A stretch of DNA of 64,000 bases. Source: Aphis gossypii. Taxonomy: Eukaryota; Arthropoda; Insecta; Hemiptera; Aphididae. The translations under genes were made by a program, and so were the position numbers. Location: positions 70,216,604 to 70,280,603 of the forward strand of contig NC_065531.1 of assembly GCF_020184175.1 (NCBI RefSeq), written 5' to 3'. The notes beneath the pieces were generated by a model. That model ran no database searches and was not told where the DNA came from. It saw only the letters and a list, made by a program, of their open reading frames with translations. Of this stretch, positions 49,501-60,398 are shown one piece after another. Position 1 is the first letter of the stretch, and every line of letters starts with the position of its first letter.

Positions 49501-52500
49501 TAATCAACTAATTTATTTAGCAAGTAACTGGTTAAAAATTCTAAATAAATATATTATGTTATTTAATTATCAGTCTCAGAGGGTTGATGCTTTTTTGCAC
49601 TCGTTTTCGTCAAAATTGGATCCACCTAGAGAACATTTAGCTAGCTTTAGCACATGGATAATTTATCATACGATTAGAATTATGATAATGTACTTACTGT
49701 CTGGTTTTGAATTGGAACTGTATAGTCCTCACGAATATCAGTATATTTATTGGTAAAAACTTATACTCTAGAAAAAATTGTTTTTTATTTTGTAATTTAT
49801 TTATTGATAAATTGATATTATTTTAGGTATTTATATCAATTTTTGTATGGTTGGTTAGTGTCTACATTAAATAGAGCTGATAATGTATTGCTTGGCAATG
49901 ATTCACTGGTTGATTCTCAAAAAAATCGAACAAAACGGAATAAGCCTAAAAAGAAAAAACCACATCCATATAGTCAAGAAATTATTATGTGCCATGCAAT
50001 GCAAAGTTTAACTGGTGCTTATTTCAAGGTATAATACTACTACTTCTCTTAATCATTACCGATCATAGTGACTCTTGACTTTCAAAATAATTCTTCTCTT
50101 ATTCCACTCTTTAGCATTATCCCCCTTTCCATGTACTCATCTGTTATAAATCTTTCTTTACTCTATCCAGCCTGCTACTCCTTGGCCATTCTAGTCTTCT
50201 GATTCATTTCATTGTTACAAACATACTTTAAAGTTTTTTTTTTTTTTTTGACATCATCCAACATTCTACACGATTTTATATATTTAACAATATTTTCATT
50301 TTCTAAAATTTGTTCTTTTGTACCACTTTCCTGTCAAAAATCTTTAACCTGTTTGTAATCTGCTTCTGATAGTGTCTTAATTTTAGCTCCTTAACAGACT
50401 ACTATTTTAATTAGGGTTTTGTATAGCTTTATCTTAGAAACTTTTAATTATAGCTTTAATTTGACATGTATAATATTGGAAAAGTATGTACAATTGCAAG
50501 CCATAATTTTTTTCATATAATATTTTATTACTGTTAAAAAAAAGATCCAAGATACACAAAATTCTTAATAGCTTCAAAGCTCTATTTCTTATTTACTGAT
50601 TGTAAGGTTTTGTATTCTGTAGCATGCCTCCACTGCAGATAATTTCATGTACCTATTTAGTTTTCTCTTTATTAATTTTTAAACCCAGTATTTTTTTTCT
50701 TATATTCTATTCTGCAGTAAGCTTTTCTTGTGGAATCTTTGTTATTCTTTTACATTAAGTACATACTTATAATTGTAAAGTATGTAATTAGTTGCAAAAT
50801 ATAATAGTATATTTATTATATATATATATTAAATGCTGCTTATTCAATATAGTTTTAATTTTTTAATAAATATTAGTATATTTAGTAAATTATTTATTTA
50901 AAAAGAAGTGCATATATTATATAGAATTATCGGTTTTTCTTGCAATTGTTTATCCACTAAAAAATTTATATCGTATTTGGCTGATCAATTAGCTGATACT
51001 ATAAAAAATATCGTTTGTTTTTTTAAATATTTTATTCTAAAATAACAATATTTTTCTTAATAACTGTTTTGTTTTTGAATTAATTATACTTCATTAATCA
51101 TTATAAAGAATAATGATGTTTTCTTTAGAATTTTGTCTTTACGCTTTAAATATTTGTTCTGCCAACGTGATCAATTATGATTTATTATTTGGTGACATAT
51201 CATTTTACAACCAAACACTCGTATTTGCATTACTCAAAAATAAGAGAAATGGTATACAGATATGTTGCTGTTAATTGAATATTTAATGGCACCATGGTAA
51301 ATTTATAGTAATATAATGAAAGGAAAAATTTTTATAAATAAATGCATCGCACTTTCCGAAGTATATATAAATGCAGAAATGATAGTATACAAAATTTGCT
51401 GTCTTGTGTGATTTTTTTCTATTGTGATCATGATAATGAGTGTCCTGTTTAATATTTACCAGAAGATAAAAAATATATTAAACAGTAAAAATAATTTAAA
51501 AAGCAGTTATGATGATTTAGATTCTGCCTACTTTATTTAGATGCTGTCTACTCTACTTTTGCTATTAATATATTTTTTTGTCATCTAGTAAATATTAAAC
51601 GTAAAACTCATCATCATAATCACAGTAGTAGAAAAAAACAAAAGACAGCAAATTTTGTATACTATTATTACTGCATTTATATACACTTCGAAATGTGTGA
51701 TGCATTCAATTATAAAATTTTTTTGTCAAATATATTACTATAAATTTGTCATGGTGCTATTAAATTTTCAATTAACAGCAGCATATCTGTACCATTTGAC
51801 ACGTGTTACACGTGTTTTACTTATTGCATATGCGTCTCTTAAATACGCAATCAGACATGCTGTTGAAAGGAGCAAAAAAGCACATCAACAATTATGGGAC
51901 TAAGAATCCAACAACAAACTATAACAAATCGAGTCTTCTTAAGCTCCGAACCTGTACCTCACCCTTCCTGCAAAAGACAAAAAATGACAATATGGTCACA
52001 TCTAAAAATCGGCCATACAAACATTAGTCACGTCCACTGAATGAAAGAAGAACCATGACCCTTATGTGAAATCTGCAACACAACTTTAATCTCTATAAAA
52101 CATCTCATCCTTGAATACCCTCACCTAACTGAAGAAAGAAAAATATTTCCTGTTCCAACAAGTCTTGAAGACATTAAAGCAATAAAAATCTTTAATTTGT
52201 TAATAAATTTCCTTAAAATAACAAATCTGTTTAACCGAATTTAAATATTTCATGTATTGTACCAATAATATTATAAGTTAATCTTTTTTTCAGTGTTGTT
52301 CCTCTATTTTATGCTCTATCATTTGTATTTACCTAGTCTTATATATTATTGTTTTATAGACATTGATTGGATTCCAATTAGAAGGTAAAATTCGGACACC
52401 AAAACATGCAAAATTTGATAATGAAAAAGTTCGCTATGAACACAGATTTGCTGCATTCTCAGCAGTAGCTGTGCCACCACCGTTTTCTTATAATGAATTT

Positions 52501-52838
52501 CAAATGACTAGATGTCAAGTACGTGATTCAGCATCTGGAGATTCTGGAATATTATATTTAAATAGCTGTGAGCTATTTCATCAAGCCAGGTGTCTTCTAG
52601 ATACAATTGCACAACCACACTCGCAACAAGTAATTATCAAAATTAATTTATAATTTCATTGCTTTATTAAATACTAAATTTTGTGTGTTCTTTTTAGGTA
52701 CTTGATTTAATAAAAGTATGTAAAACAAACTTTGTCACCATGAAGTTGCTAGCTAGTGGATATATGAGAGGACCAGATGTATCATTGGACTTTGATTTTA
52801 CAACTAATTCTCACTTTCCTATATTAAAGCTCAGCTAA
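46587..52838 (+). CDS. NAA35: N-alpha-acetyltransferase 35, NatC auxiliary subunit (MAK10 homologue)
   Basis: Twelve coding exons join in frame with GT/AG junctions: 46587-46692, 47392-47519, 47799-48022, 48309-48459, 48524-48713, 48784-48962, 49044-49238, 49310-49450, 49574-49752, 49827-50028, 52360-52629 and 52698-52838. They give 701 residues, close to the roughly 725 of vertebrate NAA35. Family signatures: IMDPKMDAGM (59-68), WLEGHSLAQTVFTNLY (106-121), VFEEEDFQP (156-164), INQKLLPPTFPRY (278-290), LLSGFELELYS before the YWYLYQFLYGWL segment, a lysine-rich KPKKKKPHPYSQEI, and VRYEHRFAAF (589-598). With catalytic NAA30 and NAA38 it forms NatC, which acetylates N-terminal Met followed by a hydrophobic residue co-translationally; this subunit is the scaffold and ribosome contact. 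The ATG opens a coding exon that begins with an acceptor, so a non-coding exon is expected upstream. The exon 5 donor (GCA|GTGAGA) is the least certain junction. Confidence 0.93.
51107..51812. repeat. hairpin element H1 (decayed)
   Basis: The plus arm can be read ALNICSANVINYDLLFGD, then ISFYNQTLVFALLKNKRNG, before stops set in; this is homologous to the ORF at 59571. From about 51580 the inverted arm follows, with TCATCTAGTAAATATTAAAC, AAAAGACAGCAAATTTTGTAT and GTGTGATGCATTCA. It lies in NAA35 intron 10 and is the most degraded of three copies. Confidence 0.75.
51920..52250 (+). pseudogene. C-terminal fragment of a jockey-type non-LTR retrotransposon
   Basis: With stops, the translation reads WSHLKIGHTNISH ... 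PLCEICNTTLISIKHLIL EYPHLTEERKIF. This is the 'R.GHT...H ... C..C....T..HIL..C....R' ending of jockey/I-type ORF2 (RNase H-like region plus zinc knuckle). It then reads LLINFLKITNLFNRI-stop. It sits between the H1 hairpin and NAA35 exon 11. Confidence 0.65.
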
Positions 52839-53612
52839 TTTTGAACAATATTTTTAGACTAAAATGATATTTAATTATTTAAAGACTGTTTGAATCCAAA
52901 ATAATTAAACACAAAATAATTTAATCATTAAAATTGTATGTGGCATTTGTTTTTTTTTTTATTATTGTATAAATGTGTTGAAATGTGTTGTGATGTAAAA
53001 AAAAAATCCTTTTTGTCTAATATATCAATTAATATACATAATACTTATTAGTAATATATGTATATAAATATATAATGTGTGATACAAGAAAATTATTTTT
53101 ACTTTTTTTTTTATTGATCATTCTTACCATGAGGTCCATAATTATTGTTTTTCCTTAATCTTTGACATTTGTGATACATTACTCTTAAGGCACGATCACA
53201 AGTTCCCTCTAGTTTTGTGACCAGCAAAAACAGATCAACTATTCAACTTAAACACCATGTATTTTATAATCGCCTTTAAACCTAAAAAAAAAAAAACAAA
53301 CTTACAATGAATTAGTGTACAAATATTGATCATTACTAATTTCTCATAAGATTATATACTTGCATCATAATTCCATGATTAATGCATATTAATGGGGAGA
53401 TGTGTCACTTCATCAAAATCTTTTTTTATTATTTTACATCTCAAAGAAATTTACGTTCATACTTGGATTTTTCTATAATCATAACAACCGCGCAATTTTT
53501 AATCTATTCTTGTGAATTATTATATAAACATTTGAAGCTTATTCCTCAAATAATTTAAATTTATAATATTGAATAAAATCAATATAATTTTTAAAATTAC
53601 AAATTAAATTAA
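52831..53612. repeat. NAA35 3'-end block D, copied at 55613-56412
   Basis: From CTCAGCTAATTTTGAAC (spanning the NAA35 stop) through the 3' UTR and about 700 bp beyond, the sequence is repeated almost unchanged at 55613 with a few percent differences by eye. The copies diverge abruptly after AATTACAAATTAAATTAA: here into hairpin H2, there into unique sequence. The second location therefore probably keeps the ancestral downstream sequence. Confidence 0.85.
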
Positions 53613-53615
53613 ATG

Positions 53616-54651
53616 CAAATGACCAATTAGCAATTGTATATCAACTATAAAATTAATATCTTGTTGGCTTGATTAATTAGCTGTTTCTATAAAAAAAAAT
53701 CGTTTTTTTTTTTTTAATATATTATTCTAAAATAACAATATTTTTATTTATAACTGTTTCTCATTCGAATATATTTTTACGTACATACTACTTTATATAT
53801 TTTCACATTTTTATACTTCATTGTTTAAGAATAATTATGTTTTTTGTAATATTGTGTCTTAGCGTTTTAAATATATGTTCTGCAAACGTGGTCGTCAATT
53901 ATGATTTATTAGTTGGTGACATATCATTCTATAACCAAACACTGGTATTTGCACTACTCGAAAATGAGAGAAATGGTACGGATTTGTTGCTACTTATTGA
54001 AAATTTAATGGCACCGTAGGAAATTTATAGTAATGTATTGGACGAAAAAAATTTTATAAATAATGAATACATCGCACATGCCGAAGTGTATATTATAAAT
54101 GCAGTAATGATATTTTACAAAATTTTTTGTCTTTTGTTTTTTTCTACTATTGTGATCATGATAATGAGTTTCCTGTTTAATATTTACCAGATGATAAAAA
54201 ATATATTAAATCGTAAAAATAAATTTAAAAAAAGTTATGATGATTTAGATTCCGTCTACTGTATTTAGATGCTGTATACTCTACTTTTGATATTAATATA
54301 TTTGTTGTCATCTGGTAAATATTAAACGGAAAACTCATTATCATAATTACAATAGTAAAAAAAAAACAAAAGACAGCAAATTTTGTGTACTATCATTACT
54401 GCATTTATATATACTTCGGAATGTGCGATGCATTCATTATTTATAAAATAATTTTCGTCCAATATATTACTATAAATTTGCCATGGTGCCATTAAATTTT
54501 CAATTAGCAGCAACAAATCTGTACCATTTCTCTCATTTTCGAGCAATGCAAGTACGAGTGTTTGGTTGTAAAATGATATGTCACCAACTATTAAATCATA
54601 ATTGACGACAACGTTCGCAGAACAAATATTTAAGCACCACCATCACTTATA
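53616..54651. repeat. hairpin element H2 with NAA35 exon 7 scrap at its right end
   Basis: The plus arm (about 53865-54194) and inverted arm (about 54308-54632) are roughly 330-nt reverse complements around a 116-nt loop. The outer left flank (GCAAATGACCAATTAGCAAT) is shared with H3. The right end runs straight into GCACCACCATCACTTATA, which is NAA35 exon 7 sequence, followed by the mariner. Confidence 0.85.
53837..54268 (+). pseudogene. small secreted/membrane protein gene, copy 2 (one nonsense mutation)
   Basis: Same frame as the intact copy at 59571. It starts MFFVILCLSVLNICSA and ends DDLDSVYCI-stop, but the tryptophan codon at residue 61 (TGG in the 59.6-kb copy) is TAG here, so translation would end after 60 residues (ENLMAP-stop). 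The remaining frame is open to the natural stop. The inverted arm just downstream (54632-54308, minus strand) repeats most of the coding sequence, with the tryptophan intact in its APWQIYSN. Confidence 0.65.
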
Positions 54652-55616
54652 CGAGGCTTGTACCAAAAGTAAGGTATCCATGCTCCTAGAGCCATAAATA
54701 AATAAATTTTTAAAAATTTGATAACTTTGTTGTATAGTGTCGGTCGTACTCTTTCCAACGAGAGATGGCTCAACTAGATCCGATGTTTAGTTTGCATCTG
54801 ACACGCGTTTAAGATGAACGTTACTATGTCGGCCGCCGCCACCTCTATTTCCGTGTATGCTCAATGCGAACTTCGCGCCGAATTTCCGTCTCATTATGTC
54901 GGACAAGAAGAGGTTTTTTCAGACTCCATAGTTACGGGTGATGAGACATGGGTTTACCATTTCACCCCTGGGTCCAAACAACAGTCACTGGAGTGGAGAC
55001 ATTCTCGCTCACCGAAAAAAGAAAGTTTAAAGTGACGCAATCTGCTCGAAAAATCATGGCCAATGTGTTTTGGGACAGGAAAGGAGTTCTGTTGATTGAG
55101 TTTATGCCAACTGGGACAACCATTAATGCAGCTTCGTATTGTGAGATTTTGAAAAAACTTCGCTGAGTCATCCAAAATCGAAGACGAGGCATGCTGACGA
55201 AGAGTGTTTGTCTACTGCATGACAATGCCCGACCACACGTTGCCCGTGACACAAGCACTCTTGGAAAAGTTTGGTTGGGATGTGATCTCTCATTCCCCTT
55301 ATAGTCCAGATTTTGCCCCGTCCGACTACCATTTGTTCTTGAACTTAAAGAAACATTTGGGAGGAAAATGGTTAGACACAGATGAAGAAATGAAGACAGA
55401 AGTCACCCAACACCTAAATAAGGAGCTGGCGGCGAGTTTCTATGAGGCTGGCATACAAAAACTTCCAGTGCGCCTCGAAAAATCCATCCAAGTAAATGGC
55501 GATTTGTGGAAAAATAATTCATAACTACTGTATATATAACCATGTAAAAAATATTTTGAATAAAGCTTATTTCGATTATTATAATTATGGAGACCTTACT
55601 TTTGGGACACGCCTCA
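54652..55616 (+). mobile_element. dead mariner (DD34D) transposon M1
   Basis: The 5' inverted repeat GAGGCTTGTACCAAAAGTAA pairs with the 3' end, whose reverse complement begins GAGGCGTGTCCCAAAAGTAA. TA precedes the 5' end. The transposase is broken by frameshifts, and most of the N-terminal DNA-binding half is missing. The catalytic parts remain readable: VTGDETWVYHF (first Asp), LLHDNARPHVA (second) and YSPDFAPSDYHLF (third), with 34 residues between the second and third. The C-terminus ends SIQVNGDLWKNNS. The 3' end is joined directly to the copied NAA35 3'-end block rather than to a TA. Confidence 0.9.
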
Positions 55617-56412
55617 GCTAATTTTGAACAATATTTTTAGACTAAAATGATATTTAATTATTTAAAGACTGTTTGAATCCAAAATAATTAAACACAAAAT
55701 AATTTAATCAATAAAATTGTATGTGGCATTTGTTTTTTTTTATTACTATTGTATAAATGTGTTGAGATGTGTTGTGATTTGTGATGAAAAAAAAAAAATC
55801 CTTTTTGTCTAATACATCAATTAATATAATATAATATAATACTTATTAGTAATGTATGTATATAAATATATAATGTTTGACACAAGAAAATTCTTCTTCT
55901 TATAATTTTTTTTTTATTGATCATTCTTACCATGAGGTCCATAATTATTGTTTTTCCTTAATCTTTGACATTTGTGATACATTACTCTTAAGTCTCGATC
56001 ACAAGTTCCCTCTAGTTTTGTGACCAGCAAAAACAGATCAACTATTCAACTTCAACACCATGTATTTTATAATCGCCTTTAAACCTAAAAAAAAAAACAA
56101 ACTTACAATGAATTAGTGTACAAATATTGACCATTACTAATTACTCGTAAGATTATATACTTACATCATAATTTCATGATTAATGCATATTAATGGGGAG
56201 ATGTGTCACTTCAGCAAAATCTTTTTTTATTATTTTACATCTCAAAGACATTTATGTTCATACTTGGATATTTCTATAATCATAACAACCGCGCAATTTT
56301 TAATATATTCTTGTGAATTATTATACATACATTTTAAGCTTATTCCTCAAATAACTTAAATTTATAATATCAATGTATAAAATCAATACCTATAATTTTT
56401 AAAATTACAAAT
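55613..56412. repeat. copy of the NAA35 3'-end block D
   Basis: Second copy of 52831-53612. It starts inside the shared CTCAGCTAATTTTGAAC at the mariner end. It carries only the last codons' worth of NAA35 and no functional exon. Confidence 0.85.
55914..56041 (-). CDS. candidate terminal exon of a convergent gene (also at 53111-53238)
   Basis: On the minus strand a 41-codon frame reads DLFLLVTKLEGTCDRDLRVM, then YHKCQRLRKNNNYGPHGKND before Q-stop. TAA overlaps an AATAAA, as in a compact terminal exon. The composition is protein-like, but the acceptor (GTTGAATAG) is weak, and a competing T-rich acceptor 50 nt upstream would open other frames that stop early. The duplicate at 53111-53238 differs by only a few bases. 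I recognise no family. The gene would converge on NAA35, with the exon at 56620 as a possible upstream neighbour. Confidence 0.22.
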
Positions 56413-56619
56413 TAAATTAATATTATTAATTTAACATCTTAAACTACTAAATGTAATATAAAAATTAGATTTCATAACTTATATTTTTTTATTAATATTC
56501 TTAATATTGCATTTAATACTTTTAATTAACTTATTAGTTATTAATAACATAATATTATGAAAATAAAAAATAACCAGATTAGTTAATAATACTTTGTATT
56601 TAAAATAAATTACGTGTAC

Positions 56620-56773
56620 CTGATAAATACTAATGTGTTGCATTGTTAATATTTTTTTTGAAAGTAAAACCATAATTAAACTTTCATAAAATGTTTTTCC
56701 ATACGAAGTAGTAACTTGTGGTCGCCGTATTTTCACTTGACCTGAATTCACTTTTAGGGGTTCGGCACCACTA
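56620..56773 (-). CDS. candidate internal exon of an unknown minus-strand gene
   Basis: An open frame of about 51 codons with a clear donor TATCAG|GTACAC at its end and TTTAG|TAGTGG or TAG|TGGTGCC as acceptor. The translation has no low complexity: GAEPLKVNSGQVKIRRPQVT, then TSYGKTFYESLIMVLLSKK, then ILTMQHISIYQ. It is more GC-rich than its surroundings. Joining it to the exon candidate at 56041 does not keep phase with the acceptor I prefer, so at least one boundary is wrong or an exon is missing. No family recognised. Confidence 0.3.
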
Positions 56774-58655
56774 CTAAATTATGGTAAATAATTTATTATA
56801 GGCATCGAGCTGCCTCTAGACGGTCAGTTTATTATAGATAAAATATAATATTTTGTGTAGTTCTAAAAAATAAATGATGAATACAACAGAATTTTAAAGT
56901 GGAATAGGTATACCTACATACACTTTGACGATATATAGGTACCTACTAATGGTGTATTATGTAATAATGTACCTACTAATTTGGAGTTAATTATGTTCTA
57001 ATATTCTTTATGATACAAGTGTCTTAGTATATATTATGTTTATACAATCGTCAATAATATGTAAATATAGTAAAATATTCAGTTACAACGTCTATATCGT
57101 TAAGCCACTGTTTAATGGCTTATCCGCTTATTTAGATTTCCTGGCTTAAAAATGCTGAGTATTACTTGGTACCTGCTTACTTATAAAACATTTTATGCGT
57201 GATGAGGTGTACAAATCCGGTATACTCATATACGATTATACACATATATCGTATCATATCATATTTTTGTTGAGTATTTTTTTGGTAATCCCTGCAGACG
57301 CAGTTCTCCCGCCTCTAATAGAAATTTAAAAACTCGCTGTATATATTTTCAATATCCTTTACTAATGACTAAAGAGTCACTTATATTTTTACTACAGGTA
57401 TAATTAGTTATTAATTATTAAATAAGTACATACACGAAATGGATTATAAATTAAATGATAATATAACCTACTGTGTCGTATTAATATACGAACATATAAT
57501 ATAATATGTGAACTATTATAAATTGTTAACGATATGTATTATGTTAAATTTTGAGCCACGGAACGATAAATGCATTAATTTTACAATGAGTTTTATTTTG
57601 GTGGAAGGTGGGTGAGGTATATATATCGTTTATCGTTATTTTTATATTTTGGAAATTCAATTTTTTGTTTATTATATTGTGTACACAATAAAGACATTCT
57701 CAACACAATTCATATTATTATTAATAATAATTATTTTTTATAATAAATTTAAACGATATTTAATTCTAATAAGAAGTGTCAGTAGTGTCACATAGAGACA
57801 AAGAATAATTAATATAGACTCGCAAGTCTAACTTTCGGTTAAATACTTCTAAAGAGACCATTATTATTAACATATTACATATAGTACCTACATTATTTAA
57901 ATTATCATCTAAAGAAACTAAAACATATAAAAATAAAATTGTTGTGTTAATAAGTTTCTTAAGACCCAAATTCTTTAATTACAAAATTACTATAGAAACA
58001 ATGGGTTTATCGTGTGTAATATATTGATTTAAAACGTGGGGTCGTAATTTCCAACAGAATATAGGCCTTCACGATATAAACTAGACAACCAAGATGAATT
58101 AGTTATCAGTTTAATTAACAACGAGTCCAACATGTGAAATTGCTTTATACTCTCAAAGTTTCATAAGTCCCATAGGATAAAATAATAACAGACTAATTTC
58201 CCTCATTATATAAGTCACTTGAGACAAAATAGGATTTTTTACGAGAGTTATCGGTTATTTGACTTTCATATTATAGTATTATACACACAGCAAATACTAT
58301 AAATTACAATCGTTTCGTCTACGATGTAACTCAAAATAAAATATGTTGTACGTATACTCGTTCATACAACTTTTATTGTCAGGTAACTATTAAGTATAAT
58401 TTTTTGAATTTAGCAAAAACAAATTTTTGCATAATATGTTTAAATGAAGAAATAATAATTAGATTTTTTTGTTAGTAATAACATTGGCTACCGAAAAATT
58501 TCTATACCGTTTATATTGTACCTATATCTAATAAACCTAACCTGCTATTTATTTATTAAAAAATGTTTTATCTTTAACAACAACAGTGGAATGGTGAACG
58601 ACGTTTGTTTATTTTAGAAATAAATCTTAAAAATTTAAATTTCTGTGTAAAATGA
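56774..58655. other. AT-rich non-coding sequence
   Basis: No further exons were recognised on the minus strand upstream of 56773, and no repeat boundaries. Confidence 0.3.
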
Positions 58656-58657
58656 AT

Positions 58658-58955
58658 TATCATTATTTTTATAATAAATTGTCGATGATCTAGGTCCTAT
58701 TACAACAATTCTAAATTAGCATACAGTTTAAAATTAAATATTATATAGTAAGGGCCAGGTACAGTACCAAGTACCTATAGTGGGTGGGTCATTATTTAAA
58801 TACTTTGCTTAAGGTTTGAAATATATACTTGCCACTCTACTGGACATCTGTAACTTCAAATAGGGTTTTTATTTCAGATATTTATTTGAATACATTAATT
58901 AGTGTTTGTTAGTAGATGATTTAAGTCTGTAGTCTTGAGTATAATTATAATTTTA
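58658..58955. repeat. copy of NAA35 upstream block U1
   Basis: Diverged second copy of 45611-45885 in the same orientation, with one small insertion near 58740. Confidence 0.75.
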
Positions 58956-59264
58956 CTACATTTCTACCATATTCTATCATTCAATTCAAATATAGTATCT
59001 ATTCATTACATTTTTCTTTCAATTATTTATTTCATGGATTTTTGTTCAATTAAAGTTATAGGCTATAGGTAGGTACTATTCAAGTCTAGAATAAAGTTAA
59101 TTACGGATAGTCAAAAAACTAAAATAATAATGTGAATACAAATGGTAAAAAAAAATTAAATATTTTTATAAAAAAATATACAAAAATGCATTAAGTATAG
59201 CTGCGTACGTATAATTATAAAGTACCTATGTAATAAGTTACAAATAATAATATATTTATTATTT
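58956..59264. other. AT-rich sequence
   Basis: Nothing recognised. Confidence 0.3.
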
Positions 59265-60398
59265 TAATATTAAATGCTGCCTATTCAATATGGTTTTAAT
59301 TTTTTAATAAATATTATACGTATTAATCGGTAAATTATTTAATTAAGAAGCAAATGACCAATTAGCAATTGAATATCAACTATAAAATTAATATCTTATT
59401 GGCTTGATTAATTAGCTGTTTCTATAAAAAAAAATCGTTTTTTTTTTTTAATATATTATTCTAAAATAACAATATTTTTATTTATAACTGTTTCTCATTC
59501 GAATATATTTTTACGTACATACTACTATATATATTTTCACATTTTTATACTTCATTGTTTAAGAATAATTATGTTTTTTGTAATATTGTGTCTTAGCGTT
59601 TTAAATATATGTTCTGCAAACGTGGTCGTCAATTATGATTTATTAGTTGGTGACATATCATTCTATAACCAAACACTGGTATTTGCACTACTCGAAAATG
59701 AGAGAAATGGTACGGATTTGTTGCTACTTATTGAAAATTTAATGGCACCGTGGGAAATTTATAGTAATGTATTGGACGAAAAAAATTTTATAAATAATGT
59801 ATACATCGCACATGCCGAAGTATATATTATAAATGCAGTAATGATATTTTACAAAATTTTTTGTCTTTTGTTTTTTTCTACTATTGTGATCATGATAATG
59901 AGTTTCCTGTTTAATATTTACCAGATGATAAAAAATATATTAAATCATAAAAATAAATTAAAAAGCTTTAATGATGATTTAGATTCGGTGTACTGTATTT
60001 AGATGCTGTATACTCTATTTTTGATATTAATATATTTGTTGTCATCTGGTAAATATTAAACGGAAAACTCATTATCATAATTACAATAGTAAAAAAAAAA
60101 CAAAAGACAGCAAATTTTGTGTACTATCATTACTGCATTTATATATACTTCGGAATGTGCGATGCATTCATTATTTATAAAATAATTTTCGTCCAATATA
60201 TTACTATAAATTTGCCATGGTGCCATTAAATTTTCAATTAGCAGCAACAAATCTGTACCATTTCTCTCATTTTCGAGCAATGCAAGTACGAGTGTTTGGT
60301 TGTAAAATGATATGTCACCAACTATTAATTAATCATAATTGACGACAACGTTCGCAGAACAAATATTTAAGGCATTTATAGCACCACAATCACTTATA
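59265..60398. repeat. hairpin element H3 with intron-10 and exon-7 flanks
   Basis: 59265-59345 copies NAA35 intron 10 (50823-50885), where H1 also lies. The plus arm (about 59599-59928) and inverted arm (about 60042-60371) are complementary over roughly 330 nt. The right end abuts GCATTTATAGCACCAC, which is NAA35 exon 7. Intron 10, then hairpin, then exon 7 is the order expected at the joint of a tandem duplication. Confidence 0.85.
59571..60002 (+). CDS. small secreted or single-pass membrane protein, unknown family (intact copy)
   Basis: A 143-residue complete ORF. Residues 1-16 (MFFVILCLSVLNICSA) form a canonical signal peptide with cleavage predicted after A16. Residues 17-85 are a short extracytoplasmic region with sequons N33-Q-T and N46-G-T and a hydrophobic LLLLIENL. 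Residues 86-116 are a long hydrophobic segment broken by K95, suggesting a membrane span, followed by a Lys/Asn-rich tail to DDLDSVYCI. The topology would be type I. Upstream, an AT-rich stretch has TATATATTTTC about 35 nt before the ATG, conserved in copy 2. Two decayed relatives lie at 53837 and 51.1 kb, and each copy is followed by an inverted copy of the coding region. I do not recognise the family. It may be a captured cellular gene, a gene of the repeat itself, or a recently silenced paralogue. Confidence 0.5.
   Translation: MFFVILCLSVLNICSANVVVNYDLLVGDISFYNQTLVFALLENERNGTDLLLLIENLMAPWEIYSNVLDEKNFINNVYIAHAEVYIINAVMIFYKIFCLLFFSTIVIMIMSFLFNIYQMIKNILNHKNKLKSFNDDLDSVYCI

Larger units (their letters stand above)
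50029..52359 (+). other. NAA35 intron 10, loaded with insertions
   Basis: A 2.3-kb intron, far longer than most of this gene's introns. The first 700 bp are copied at 61667-62365. Then follow the decayed hairpin copy H1 (51107-51812) and a non-LTR retrotransposon tail (51920-52250). Confidence 0.7.

Noticed and set aside
54954..55258. Minus-strand frames of 73 and 98 codons in the mariner
   Set aside because: They are antisense shadows of the transposase coding sequence, which is recognisable on the plus strand.
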